A stretch of DNA of 54,471 nt from Anabaena azotica FACHB-119 (GTDB lineage Bacteria; Cyanobacteriota; Cyanobacteriia; Cyanobacteriales; Nostocaceae): the NCBI RefSeq assembly GCF_014697625.1, contig NZ_JACJSG010000051.1, forward strand, positions 1-54,471, in the 5' to 3' direction. This document shows, piece by piece, positions 22,800 through 32,079 of the stretch. Below the pieces are notes generated by a model. That model worked only from the letters and a program-made list of their open reading frames with translations. It ran no database searches and was not told the origin of the DNA. The first letter of the stretch is position 1. The number at the start of each line of letters is the position of its first letter. The position numbers and the translations under genes are program-made.

Positions 22800-23870
22800 A
22801 TGCAACTGAAACTTAGTGCATCTAAGTTCCCTATATCTACCATCCTGTTAATTGCCCCGTTTTTCCTTTGGGGGACAGCAATGGTAGCGATGAAAGGAGT
22901 TATACCCCACACCACCCCGTTTTTCATGGCGGGGGTAAGATTAGTACCTGCGGGAGTATTGATTTTAATCGCTGCGACGCTTTCAGGTAGACCCCAACCC
23001 AGTAGTTGGCAAGCTTGGTTATGGATAGCCTTATTTGGGCTAGTGGATGGAACTTTATTTCAAGGCTTCTTAGCTGAGGGATTAGTCCGAACTAGTGCGG
23101 GTTTGGGTTCAGTGATGATTGACTCCCAACCTTTGGCGGTGGCGTTGCTGTCGTTATGGCTATTTCAAGAACGCATTGGTTTGTGGGGATGGTTGGGTTT
23201 AGGTTTAGGAGTCACAGGAATCAGTTTAATTGGCTTACCGGATGAATTGATTTACGGTGTACTAGGTACAGGCGCAGAGGTGAGGCTGGGTAACTGGCAA
23301 GACCTGTTTGCTAGTGGGGAATGGTTAATGCTGTTAGCTGCTTTATCGATGGCGGTGGGAACGGTATTAATTAGGTTTGTGACTAAGTATGTTGACCCCG
23401 TGACAGCTACAGGATGGCACATGATTTTGGGTGGGTTGCCATTGTGGGGAGTTTCCTGGGTGGTGGAATCTCAACAATGGGAAAATCTGGTAGGTGCTGA
23501 ATGGCTGGCTTTGGGTTATGCTACCTTGTTTGGCAGTGCGATCGCCTATGGATTATTTTTCTACTTTGCTTCTAGTGGTAGCCTCACAAGTCTCAGTTCT
23601 CTCACCTTCCTTACCCCTGTTTTTGCCCTCCTATTTGGTCATCTCTTGCTCTCAGAAGTTCTCAGTTCCTTACAGTGGATGGGAGTATTTCTCACCTTAG
23701 TTAGTATCTATCTCATCAATCAGCGTGATAATCTAGCAGGGCAAAACAAACAACCCATTCTGGAAGAAACTTCAGCAACACTGAAGCCGCTAGTTACTCC
23801 CTTAACTGTAAAACTTATAGAGTCTAAATCAGAAAATCTCCCGGAGATTTACAAGAAAAACATGAAATAA
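22800..23870 (+). CDS. EamA/DMT family transporter
   Basis: 356 residues from the ATG at 22800; an upstream TTG at 22758 adds 14 unconvincing residues. There are ten hydrophobic helices in two EamA repeats, the first starting APFFLWGTAMVAMKGVIPHT and the second at MLLAALSMAVGTVLIRFVTK. The drug/metabolite transporter superfamily exports amino acids, nucleobases or other metabolites, and the substrate here cannot be read. The last 55 residues form a hydrophilic cytosolic tail (from NQRDNLAGQ). It is a single gene, followed 116 bp later by the peptidoglycan-binding protein gene. Confidence 0.9.
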   Translation: MQLKLSASKFPISTILLIAPFFLWGTAMVAMKGVIPHTTPFFMAGVRLVPAGVLILIAATLSGRPQPSSWQAWLWIALFGLVDGTLFQGFLAEGLVRTSAGLGSVMIDSQPLAVALLSLWLFQERIGLWGWLGLGLGVTGISLIGLPDELIYGVLGTGAEVRLGNWQDLFASGEWLMLLAALSMAVGTVLIRFVTKYVDPVTATGWHMILGGLPLWGVSWVVESQQWENLVGAEWLALGYATLFGSAIAYGLFFYFASSGSLTSLSSLTFLTPVFALLFGHLLLSEVLSSLQWMGVFLTLVSIYLINQRDNLAGQNKQPILEETSATLKPLVTPLTVKLIESKSENLPEIYKKNMK

Positions 23871-23986
23871 GTAAACAAAATACGCTATATTACTAGGAAC
23901 TAAGGTTAGATTTTTACGTCACAATAACAGAGAATACTTACGTAAAATTAGGTAGTTAATCACACATTTAGGCTCTAACTTTTAAT

Positions 23987-25165
23987 ATGAGGCTACACTA
24001 CTCCTCAATCTTCCTACTTACCTGTTTTTCTTGTGTGGGTTTATATTCAACTCCAGCCAACACAGCTAGCACTAATTTCACACCGGAAAAATTAGAACTG
24101 GCACAAGTCAGTTCCATCTCAACTACTAAACAAGTTGTACTTGAGCCGGGTAGTAAAGGGCCAAATGTACAAAGATTACAAACTCAACTGAGTCGGCTAG
24201 GCTACTACAGTGATATTGTAGATGGAAAATATGGGCAAAGTACGAAAGCTGCTGTAGCCAAATTTCAGCAAGCCAAGGGTTTGAAAAGAGTAGATGGAAT
24301 CGCGGATGTAACTACTAAAAGGGCTTTGTTAGCGAGCTTGGGAGCTAATAAAAGTAACCCAAAATCGCTAGTCTCAGCTTTTGAAGCTACTACCACAACT
24401 GCCCCTAGTAAAAACAATTCCGATTCAGCCCTGAGAGATTTTCTGTGGTGGTCAATATTAGGTCTGGGGACTCTAGGAACCATAGGCGCAACCCTATATT
24501 TGTTGCAACGGTTTGAGCCACAAAAACAAAGAAAGCAACGCAAACCGACGATACAAAAAGCCTTAAGTCCCACCCAACAACAGCAAATCACATCATTACA
24601 AGAGTTCGCCCACGCACCCAGCTATCAAGAAAATGCTGCTCACGCCAACGGAACTCAAACAGCCAAAGCATCAGTTCCCGCCACAATGATGCCTATAGAA
24701 CCGACATCCCGTCTTGCTAAAGTCAACATAGTGGATGAGTTGATTCAAGATTTACGTAGTACCGACCCCAAAAAACGACATAAAGCCATTTGGGATTTAG
24801 GACAGCAAGGGGATTCACGGGCAATTCAGCCATTAGTAAACTTGTTAGTTGATGCAGACTCACAACAACGCAATTTAATATTGGCAGCTTTATCAGAGAT
24901 TAACGTGCGATCGCTCAAACCAATTAACAAAGCCTTCGCCGTCTCCATACAGGATGAAAGCCCACAAGTTCGACAAAATGCCATTCGTGATTTAACTCGC
25001 GTATATGACATGATGTCCCAAATGAGCCAGATGTTAGTCCACGCCCTAGATGATCCAGACAAAGAAGTACAGGCAACCGCAAAATATGCTCTGACTCAGA
25101 TGAATAAAATGCGGATCATGGATAAGCCCAGCCTAGCAGAAAATGCTGTACAAGATGCTCGTTAA
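23987..25165 (+). CDS. Peptidoglycan-binding domain protein with membrane helix and HEAT-like repeats
   Basis: 392 residues. Order: signal peptide (about 1-27, FLLTCFSCVGLYSTPANTAS); a PG_binding_1 domain (about 53-115, LEPGSKGPNVQRLQTQLSRL then GYYSDIVDGKYGQST); a low-complexity linker; a single transmembrane helix (about 150-172); a basic, Gln-rich segment; and a C-terminal HEAT/PBS-lyase-like region (about 240-380, DPKKRHKAIWDLGQQGDSRA and further repeats). With an extracytoplasmic cell-wall-binding part and a cytosolic HEAT part, it could link the wall to a cytoplasmic partner. That topology is inference from the helix position. Confidence 0.82.
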   Translation: MRLHYSSIFLLTCFSCVGLYSTPANTASTNFTPEKLELAQVSSISTTKQVVLEPGSKGPNVQRLQTQLSRLGYYSDIVDGKYGQSTKAAVAKFQQAKGLKRVDGIADVTTKRALLASLGANKSNPKSLVSAFEATTTTAPSKNNSDSALRDFLWWSILGLGTLGTIGATLYLLQRFEPQKQRKQRKPTIQKALSPTQQQQITSLQEFAHAPSYQENAAHANGTQTAKASVPATMMPIEPTSRLAKVNIVDELIQDLRSTDPKKRHKAIWDLGQQGDSRAIQPLVNLLVDADSQQRNLILAALSEINVRSLKPINKAFAVSIQDESPQVRQNAIRDLTRVYDMMSQMSQMLVHALDDPDKEVQATAKYALTQMNKMRIMDKPSLAENAVQDAR

Positions 25166-25404
25166 ATCAGTTATCAGTTATCAGTTATCAGTTATCAGTC
25201 AGCCAGGGCGTATGATGGGGGATAAAGAAGCGCCTCCCTACCTTTCCACCAATTGCGGTGGTGTCTCACCGACGTATTTAAGTACGGGCGGGTTTAACGA
25301 ACATATCTGTTTTCCCCATGAATTACTTAATGAACCCGCCCCTACAACTGTTCACTGTTGACTGTTCACTATATAAAAGGGGAGTAGGGGAGCAGAGGAG
25401 CAAA
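25166..25404. other. Spacer with heptamer repeat and a palindromic element
   Basis: It contains the CAGTTAT heptamer (about 25167-25198), an inverted-repeat element with GGGCGGGTT (25286-25294) and AACCCGCCC (25333-25341), and GGGGAGCAG runs. No gene is seen. Confidence 0.65.
25286..25341. repeat. Short inverted-repeat element (GGGCGGGTT ends)
   Basis: A 56-bp unit with exact 9-bp inverted ends lies between two convergent genes. It is non-coding. Only this copy was seen here. Confidence 0.55.
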
Positions 25405-25860
25405 TTACATTTTTTTCATCTGGATTTGAATAACGGTGTTAGGGCCTGCCAATATAAAAGCTGCATCCCCAAACTTGGGAGCGCTGTTACTAACTGTCGG
25501 GTTACGAGAAAATCCAAAAGGTTCAACAGGCATTCCTAAACTATTGCGATTGAGAGTACCATCACCATTCAGGTCTTGAATTGCCGCTACAGCGTAACTA
25601 CCAGCTTTTAAATTGTCAAAAGTAAGTATTAAGGGCGTTTCGCTAATCTGAGTACACTGCCTTTGTAATACCCGTTTACGGTCACTTGGGAATCCTTGGC
25701 TACTACTAAAAATACTGGCACAGACCTGTCCTTGTTTGTTTTTTAATCCCTCAATTTCCACAGTCAGCTTGCTATTAAAACTAGCTTTAGCACTCAACAA
25801 CCAGCCTAAATTACCCAAAGTTGCCATTAGCATTACGCTAACTGTCCATTTTTGTATCAT
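25405..25860 (-). CDS. DUF2141 family secreted protein
   Basis: 151 residues from the Met at 25860; 25 upstream codons are open but unconvincing. A signal peptide (about 1-27, WTVSVMLMATLGNLGWLLSA) is followed by a DUF2141 beta-sandwich: KLTVEIEGLKNKQGQVCASI, then FPSDRKRVLQRQCTQI, and the signature GSYAVAAIQDLNGDGTLNRN, then GMPVEPFGFSRN. The Asp/Asn-rich DLNGDGTLN loop resembles a calcium site. The role is unknown. It is expected in the periplasm or outside the cell. The gene is convergent with the HEAT-repeat gene. Confidence 0.88.
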   Translation of the reverse strand: MIQKWTVSVMLMATLGNLGWLLSAKASFNSKLTVEIEGLKNKQGQVCASIFSSSQGFPSDRKRVLQRQCTQISETPLILTFDNLKAGSYAVAAIQDLNGDGTLNRNSLGMPVEPFGFSRNPTVSNSAPKFGDAAFILAGPNTVIQIQMKKM

Positions 25861-26184
25861 AAAATGTACTTTGATTGGCTCATGCAGACTTATCCTGACA
25901 TAACTGCGTCGATATACGCAAGCATTTTGTATCAAGATTGGAAGTCATTAGTCAATAGTCAATAGTCATTAGTCAATAATCAATAGTCATTAGTCAATAG
26001 TCATTAGTCATTAGTCATTCTGTCTGGCTCCCCCTACTCCCTCATCTCCCTATTCCCCTCCTGGGAGGGGTTAGGGGTGGGTTACTCCCTCATCTCCCTC
26101 ATCTCCCTCATCTCCCTATGCTAGGTGCAGCGATCGCTAATAATTGTCTAAACTCAAAATGGCACAATACTACGAGAAAGCCTT
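25861..26184. other. Intergenic heptamer and CTCCCTCAT repeats
   Basis: The first 80 bp is probably the DUF2141 promoter. Then tandem AGTCATT/AGTCAAT heptamers (25945-26018) and CCCTCATCTC runs (26030-26120) follow. A HIP1-like site lies near 26131. No gene is seen. Confidence 0.65.
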
Positions 26185-26655
26185 GTGAAAGCTAGATGGA
26201 TCATCACAGCAGTTTCAGCTGCACTGTTTTTTGGTGGTAGCCTGTTTACATCACTGCGCGACCCTTGGTTTCAGAACTTGCAACGTCCTCAATGGCTGAC
26301 ATTTGAATTTCTCATTCCCTTTATTTGGACATTCATTTGGGCTTGCACAACCATGTCAGCCATTATTGTTTGGGAAAAAAGGAGCAAACAAGGTCTGCGT
26401 CCTTGGTATTTGATGGTTATTTATGCAGCAATTGCTATCTCCACCTCTGCATATAGTCCCATTGTTGTAGAACTGCGGAGTTTGACCGGGGGAATGATTA
26501 TCGGTGGTTTGGCAACAATACTAGTTTATATTTTGGCGTTTTTAGTCAAGCCGATTTCGTCCAAAGCTTCTTGGTTATTTCTTCCCTACGCCCTGTGGGG
26601 GCCTTTTGGTACTTATTTAACTTGGCTATTAATACAGCTAAATCCGGGCGTATAG
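26185..26655 (+). CDS. TspO/MBR family protein
   Basis: 156 residues with five transmembrane helices, the family number. TspO proteins (relatives of the mitochondrial benzodiazepine receptor) bind tetrapyrroles and respond to stress. Conserved features are QRPQWLTFEFLIPFIWTFIW in helix 1-2 (family: P-x-W-x-P...W) and ALWGPFGTYLTWLLIQLNPG at the end (family: W..Y...N). The start is GTG at 26185, because no ATG precedes the first helix. The gene is solitary. The ligand and role are not shown by the sequence, and the divergence from classical TspO leaves some doubt about heme or porphyrin binding. Confidence 0.85.
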   Translation: MKARWIITAVSAALFFGGSLFTSLRDPWFQNLQRPQWLTFEFLIPFIWTFIWACTTMSAIIVWEKRSKQGLRPWYLMVIYAAIAISTSAYSPIVVELRSLTGGMIIGGLATILVYILAFLVKPISSKASWLFLPYALWGPFGTYLTWLLIQLNPGV

Positions 26656-26775
26656 ATACAACCCCAGCGATCCCCAGTCCCGAAATTTTAGCGGAAAATT
26701 TATAATTCTGTGGCATAAATTTAGTGAATGCTGGCGATATGTTAATAGCAGCATTGATTAACTTGGGATTAAATT

Positions 26776-27744
26776 ATGACTAACATTACCAACAAGCTTG
26801 AAGACTTTACCATTACCTTACCGATTTCTCAAGCAGCTCGTACTAATGCCCAGCAGTTTGCCAAAAATCAGCCTAACCTTAAAAAAGCAGAGCAAGTCAG
26901 GCTCAATACTTTGGCTGTATCGGTCGTGAATGACTATTTACAGATGATGGAAGTACCGACTGATTTAATAGCTAGTGACAGTTGGAATCCAATTATGCAG
27001 CTTTGTACGGATGTGGCTGATTTAGTAGTCCCATCAGTTGGTCGTTTGGAGTGCCGTCCAGTACAATTACATGAACAAGTATGTGCTGTTCCCCCAGAAA
27101 CTTGGGAGGAAAGAGTAGGTTATGTAATTGTGCAAGTTGATGAAACTAATACAGAAGCTAAATTACTTGGTTTTATTAAAAACGTTACAACCGAAACAAT
27201 ACCTTTAAATCAACTACAACCTATAGAAGCATTGATTGATCGCCTAGAGCAACTGAGAACTTCTCCCGTTGATGCTTTGGTGAATTTAAGTCAATGGTTT
27301 ATCGGTCAATGTCAAGCAGGTTGGCAAACTCTAGAAGATTTGTTGAACTCACTGGAAGCCAGACCTGCTTATGCTTTCCGTAGTCCGGTAAGTACTCCAG
27401 ATGCAGTTTTTAATCTCAAAGAAGCAGTGACTAGAAGGGCAAAATTAATTGATTTAGGTATACAAATAGTCAATCAACCAGTAATGTTGATTGTGGAAAT
27501 TGCTCCTGAAGCTAATGGGCAAACCAGTGTCCGCCTGCAACTACACTCTACAGGAGAGCAACTTTATCTACCAGCAGGGGTAGAACTTAAGGTACTAGAC
27601 ACATCTGGAGCTATATTCCTAGAAGCTCAAGCTAGAAGCGCTGACAACTATCTTCAGTTACAATTCCGTGGAGAACTTGAAGAACAATTTAGCGTTCAGG
27701 TATCATTGGATGATATGAGTATTACGGAGAACTTTGTAATTTAA
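26776..27744 (+). CDS. DUF1822 family protein
   Basis: 322 residues. Family features: ITLPISQAARTNAQQFA at the start, LNTLAVSVVNDYLQMMEVPT (about residues 42-62), CRPVQLHEQVCAVPPETWEE and RVGYVIVQVDE, and a C-terminal SVRLQLHSTGEQLYLPAGVE beta region. Function is unknown. DUF1822 genes often sit directly upstream of CHAT-CHASE2 and DUF928 genes in cyanobacteria, as here (165 bp to the CHAT ATG), so the three are likely to work together. It is soluble, with no signal peptide. Start: ATG at 26776, preceded by TTGGGATTAAATT without a strong ribosome site. Confidence 0.88.
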   Translation: MTNITNKLEDFTITLPISQAARTNAQQFAKNQPNLKKAEQVRLNTLAVSVVNDYLQMMEVPTDLIASDSWNPIMQLCTDVADLVVPSVGRLECRPVQLHEQVCAVPPETWEERVGYVIVQVDETNTEAKLLGFIKNVTTETIPLNQLQPIEALIDRLEQLRTSPVDALVNLSQWFIGQCQAGWQTLEDLLNSLEARPAYAFRSPVSTPDAVFNLKEAVTRRAKLIDLGIQIVNQPVMLIVEIAPEANGQTSVRLQLHSTGEQLYLPAGVELKVLDTSGAIFLEAQARSADNYLQLQFRGELEEQFSVQVSLDDMSITENFVI

Positions 27745-27909
27745 GGTATCTAGATTTTGACTATGTAATTGGTAATGAGTGCATGGCAGTGGGCAATTAA
27801 ATTACGAGATGTATAAAATTTAAGCCAAAGTTGCTGGAATCTTGTATTTTTAGAGAAGTCTGGGTGACTCAGAACTCCAGTGATTGGGAAGCGTAGCGGA
27901 GCGACGGTC

Positions 27910-30276
27910 ATGGCGAAGTTGGTGGTGCTAAAATTTGGGGATGGTAGTTTTGAGCAGGGGTTTAATGTGACTCTTCAGATTGGTGAAGAAAGCGATCGCC
28001 CTTCAGTAGAACTCACAGGTAAGCTCCCACCATGTCCCGAAATACTGCTTTACTACACCCGTTGGCAGTCCACCTATTTACAGCTTGGTAATGGTTATCG
28101 CCTAGATGCTGATAAAATCCAAGTCACAAATGTATCCATTACTCAAGATTGTCACGAACTAGCCCATATTTTGCGGCTGCGTTTTAATAATTGGTTACAA
28201 GCACAGGAGTTTCGGACATTAAGAGAAAAATGGTTAGAAAAATTACAGCCATCAGATGAAATTCGCGTAATTTTACAATCAGAAAATAGCTACTTACAAA
28301 AATTACCTTGGCAAGCCTGGGATTTACTAGAACGCTATCCCAAGGCAGAAGTTGCACTCTCATCACCAAGTTACGAGCTAATTCATAAGCGACGCGCCCC
28401 TAACCCCACTGTTAACATTTTGGCGATCGTTGGTAATAGTCAGGGAATTAATACCCAAGCTGACCAAGCAATGCTGCAAAATTTTACCAATGCTGATGTC
28501 AGTTTTTTAGTAGAACCACAACGGAAAGAATTAACAGATTCTCTTTGGGGCAAAAACTGGGATATTTTATTTTTCGCTGGACACAGTTCCAGTCAGGGGC
28601 ATGATGGTATAGGTAGAATCTACCTCAATAAAACTGATAGCCTCAGCATCAGTGAATTAAAGTATGCCCTCAAACAAGCTATAGAAAGAGGTTTACAGTT
28701 AGCGATTTTCAACTCCTGCGATGGCTTGGGACTAGCAAAAGAACTAGCTGATTTAAACATTCCCCAAATCATTGTCATGCGCGAACCTGTTCCCGATCAG
28801 GTCGCCCAAGAATTTTTAAAATATTTTATTCAAAGCTTTGCAAGTGGTGAATCTTTATACCAAGCAGTGCGACAAGCAAGGGAACGCTTGCAAGGTTTAG
28901 AAGATAGATTTCCCTGTGCAACTTGGCTCCCAGTAATTTGTCAAAATCCCGCGCAGATACCCCTCACTTGGGATGAACTGACAGAACCTCTAACACAACC
29001 TGTAATTAATCATGTTCCAGCAGTTGAGCAGAAATGCGGGTTAAAGAAAGTAGCATTGTCGAGTTTGCTGGTGACGGCTGTGGTATGTGGGTTAAGGTTT
29101 TTGGGATTGTTACAAGCGGCAGAACTACAAGCGTATGATCAGATGATGCGATCGCGCCCCGAAGAAAGCCCCGATCCCCGAATACTTATCGTCACAATTA
29201 ATAATGAAGACTTAGCAGATCAAACAGATAATGGCAAACCATTGAAAGGAGTTTCCATTTCCGATAAATCTCTCAATCAATTGCTAGCAAAATTAAATCA
29301 GTACCAACCTAAAGCTATAGGTTTGGATATCTACCGTGATTTCCCGGCAGAACAATCAGATTTAGTCGTGAAATTACAACAGACTGAGAATTTAATTGGG
29401 GTATGTAAAGGCAGCGATACAACTACCAATATTAAAGGCATTAAACCACCTCCAGAAATCCCTAAAGAACGCCAGGGATTTAGTGACTTTGTTCATGATA
29501 ACGATAATGTAGTGCGGCGACATCTTCTGTTCATGAACCAGGAAACTGCGTCCTTATGTTCTGCTCCCTATGCCTTTAGTACTCAATTAGCATTTCGCTA
29601 TCTGTCGTCTTTAGGGATTGAATCAAAATTCACTAACGAACAGTCAACGAAGGACTTGCAATTAGGTAATACTATTCTTCATCGCCTTTCATCTCGTGCG
29701 GGAGGCTATCAAGGTATCGATGCAAATGGCGGTCAAATCTTACTAAATTATCGTGCCTCTGCAAAAATCGCGGAAGAGGTGACACTCAGGCAAATTTTAT
29801 CCAACTCCATCGATGCCAACGCTATTACAGACAAAATTGTGCTGATTGGTGTAACAGTTAGAGACACTGACCCCGGTGACTTTTGGAGTACACCCTATGG
29901 TAGTCGTTTACAGGATCAAATGCCTGGAGTGATGGTACAAGCCCACATGGTTAGCCAAATCATTAGTGCGGTTCTAGATAAACGCCCGTTGTTAAGGGTT
30001 TGGACACCTGGGTTAGAAATTATCTGGATTGGGGTTTGGGCTGGGTTGGGAGGCTTGTTAGCTTGGCGATGGCGTTTATTCTCCAAATCGGCAGTAGCAT
30101 TAGTAGTTGGTGTTAGTTCTAGTGTTTTGTATTTATCCTGTCTGAGCCTATTAGTTTGGGGCTTTTGGGTTCCCTTTGTACCATCAGCCTTATCTTTGGT
30201 GTCAACTGTTACTGTAGTATCAATTCAGAATAGGGGACAGGAGACAGGTGATAGGGAAGAGGGTGTACGGGTATAG
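27910..30276 (+). CDS. CHAT-CHASE2 membrane protein
   Basis: 788 residues from the ATG at 27910; a GTG at 27880 is possible. An N-terminal beta-rich segment (about 1-160) precedes a CHAT caspase-like peptidase domain (about 165-350). Its catalytic dyad appears intact: His225 in ILFFAGHSSSQG and Cys270 in AIFNSCDG. After a transmembrane helix (about 373-392) comes a CHASE2 sensor domain outside the membrane (about 395-690, QAYDQMMRSRPEESPDPRIL then YRDFPAEQ...GLDIY motifs). Three C-terminal helices end the chain. CHASE2 domains sense unknown extracellular cues, so a signal could pass to a cytosolic protease. The tail lacks a kinase or cyclase. A conserved neighbourhood with DUF1822 and DUF928 is visible. 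Confidence 0.92.
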   Translation: MAKLVVLKFGDGSFEQGFNVTLQIGEESDRPSVELTGKLPPCPEILLYYTRWQSTYLQLGNGYRLDADKIQVTNVSITQDCHELAHILRLRFNNWLQAQEFRTLREKWLEKLQPSDEIRVILQSENSYLQKLPWQAWDLLERYPKAEVALSSPSYELIHKRRAPNPTVNILAIVGNSQGINTQADQAMLQNFTNADVSFLVEPQRKELTDSLWGKNWDILFFAGHSSSQGHDGIGRIYLNKTDSLSISELKYALKQAIERGLQLAIFNSCDGLGLAKELADLNIPQIIVMREPVPDQVAQEFLKYFIQSFASGESLYQAVRQARERLQGLEDRFPCATWLPVICQNPAQIPLTWDELTEPLTQPVINHVPAVEQKCGLKKVALSSLLVTAVVCGLRFLGLLQAAELQAYDQMMRSRPEESPDPRILIVTINNEDLADQTDNGKPLKGVSISDKSLNQLLAKLNQYQPKAIGLDIYRDFPAEQSDLVVKLQQTENLIGVCKGSDTTTNIKGIKPPPEIPKERQGFSDFVHDNDNVVRRHLLFMNQETASLCSAPYAFSTQLAFRYLSSLGIESKFTNEQSTKDLQLGNTILHRLSSRAGGYQGIDANGGQILLNYRASAKIAEEVTLRQILSNSIDANAITDKIVLIGVTVRDTDPGDFWSTPYGSRLQDQMPGVMVQAHMVSQIISAVLDKRPLLRVWTPGLEIIWIGVWAGLGGLLAWRWRLFSKSAVALVVGVSSSVLYLSCLSLLVWGFWVPFVPSALSLVSTVTVVSIQNRGQETGDREEGVRV

Positions 30277-30423
30277 TGCAAAGTCTGAGCGCTAGCTTGG
30301 GGCGTTGCCGCAGGCATCAGAACTTTATAACACACAGGTGTAAGGGTGTAGGGAAACACAGGAAAATAACTTTTGACTAATGACAACTAACAACTGACAA
30401 TTGACAACTGACTAATTCTTACT

Positions 30424-31242
30424 ATGTCTACTTTAAAACCTATCAAAATATTACTTGCCTTAACTTTTGGCTACACCAGCCTCTTAGCCGGGCAGTCTTG
30501 GGTATTAGCAAATACACCTAATGTTAATTCTGCTAACCCGCGTAACTTCAGTAATAATAATGTAACCGCTCGTAATAAACAAAACAGCTTTGCTCAACCA
30601 CCTCTACCAAGTTCAGAAGGTCGTCCAGGCGGTCGTGTTCGCGGTGGTGCTAAACGCGGCCCATGTCAATTGGTGGAAACTCAATTGACGGCTTTAGTAC
30701 CATTTACTCAAACTGCTCCTACCGAAACTGATGTTTGGGGATTTACAACACAGGCACATCCCACATTTTTGTTTTATGTGCCGTACTCTAAAAATGCTGG
30801 CTATCCAACGGAATTTCTGTTGCAAGACAAGGAGGGCAATAATATTTACCAAAAAGCGATCGCTCTCCCGGAAAAGCCAGGAATCATCAGCGTTTCACTT
30901 CCGCCTGATGCTGCTGCTTTAGCAGTAGATCAGCAATACCGATGGTTTTTTACCGTAGAGTGTGACCAAAAAAACCCATCACCCCCCATCTATGTTGAAG
31001 GCGTGATTAAACGAGTCCAACTAGAACCCGCAACTATCCAGCAACTAGAAACAGGCTCACCATTAGAGAAATTGGAAATCTACGCCGCAAATGGCATTTG
31101 GTTCGATGCTGCTGAAATTCTGTTTCAACTCCGCCAGAAAAATCCGCAAAATGCAGCAATTGAAAACAAATGGCGTAACTTACTCACAAGCATCAGTTTG
31201 GATGACATTATAGCTAAACCTGTGATTTCAGCTAAACCTTAG
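30424..31242 (+). CDS. DUF928 family secreted protein
   Basis: 272 residues. A signal peptide (about 1-29, ILLALTFGYTSLLAGQSWVL) is followed by a low-complexity Asn/Arg region (RPGGRVRGGAKRGPC). The DUF928 domain proper comes next: LVETQLTALVPFTQTAPTET, WGFTTQAHPTFLFYVPYSKN, and QQYRWFFTVECDQKNPSPPI then YVEGVIKRVQL. The last third is helical (LEKLEIYAANGIWFDAAEIL). Function is unknown. The exported domain could meet the extracytoplasmic CHASE2 domain of the upstream gene. The gap of 147 bp contains TTGACAACTGA repeats, so it may have its own promoter. Confidence 0.9.
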   Translation: MSTLKPIKILLALTFGYTSLLAGQSWVLANTPNVNSANPRNFSNNNVTARNKQNSFAQPPLPSSEGRPGGRVRGGAKRGPCQLVETQLTALVPFTQTAPTETDVWGFTTQAHPTFLFYVPYSKNAGYPTEFLLQDKEGNNIYQKAIALPEKPGIISVSLPPDAAALAVDQQYRWFFTVECDQKNPSPPIYVEGVIKRVQLEPATIQQLETGSPLEKLEIYAANGIWFDAAEILFQLRQKNPQNAAIENKWRNLLTSISLDDIIAKPVISAKP

Positions 31243-31345
31243 TTGGAGACTGGGTGTGTCAGTTGTCAGTAGACAGTGGACAGTGGACAGTGGACAGTGG
31301 AAATAACCTCACAACTGACAACTGATAACTGATAACTGATAACTG

Positions 31346-31915
31346 TCAACTGTCAACTGTCAACCTGGGATGTTGCGGACGACAGGGGCTACCCCAGCAG
31401 ACTTGTCCGGCGGGCATATTGGTAAAAACGCTGCTACGAGCGCCAATTACGGCATTAGCTCCGATTTGCACCCCTGGGGCGATAAAACAATCTGTGGCTA
31501 CCCAAGCACCGTTGCCAATGGTAATACCTGCTATCTTTAAGCCAAATGCTGGGTCTTGGATATCATGGCTACCAGTACACAAATAACTTTTCTGTGAAAC
31601 TACGCAGTGCTGACCGATGTGAATTTCATCTAAGCTATAGAGAACTACATCATCGCCAATCCAACTGTAATCTCCAATAGTAACCTTCCAAGGGAATGTG
31701 AAACGGGCGGTGGGACGGACAACCACGCCCTTACCAATTCGCGCCCCAAACAGACGTAGTATCCAACACCGGATGTTACTAAAAGGATGGGGAGTGAGTG
31801 GAAAAGCGATCGCCTGCACCAACCACCATAACAAAATATACCAAGCCGAACGCCCCCGATTAAACCAAGATTGGTCATACTGGCGTAAATCTACAAAAGC
31901 TTTGTCGTTAGTCAT
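31346..31915 (-). CDS. WcaF-like hexapeptide acetyltransferase, polysaccharide type (HpsU-like)
   Basis: 189 residues. An N-terminal region typical of WcaF (RQYDQSWFNRGRSAWYILLW) leads to a left-handed beta-helix of hexapeptide repeats (about 55-170, RIGKGVVVRPTARFTFPWKV, IGDYSWIGDDVVLY, then ITIGNGAWVATDCFIAPGVQ). The acetyl-CoA-dependent family adds acetyl groups to sugars of exopolysaccharide; the catalytic His is plausibly in GSHDIQ. It forms a three-gene leftward run with two glycosyltransferases of the hormogonium polysaccharide type, so an exopolysaccharide role is likely. A GGGGAAAGG run (31930-32000) separates it from the next gene. Confidence 0.87.
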   Translation of the reverse strand: MTNDKAFVDLRQYDQSWFNRGRSAWYILLWWLVQAIAFPLTPHPFSNIRCWILRLFGARIGKGVVVRPTARFTFPWKVTIGDYSWIGDDVVLYSLDEIHIGQHCVVSQKSYLCTGSHDIQDPAFGLKIAGITIGNGAWVATDCFIAPGVQIGANAVIGARSSVFTNMPAGQVCWGSPCRPQHPRLTVDS

Positions 31916-32079
31916 TGGTCAGTTGTCCATAGAAAGGGGAAAGGGGAAGGGGGAAAGGGGAAAGGGGAAGGGGGGAAGGGGAAGGGGGAAAGGGGGAAAA
32001 GCTTCTCCCCCATCTCCCCCATCTCCCTCATCTCCCTCATCTCCCCCAGTCCCCAGTCCCCAGTCCCCAGTCCCCAGTT

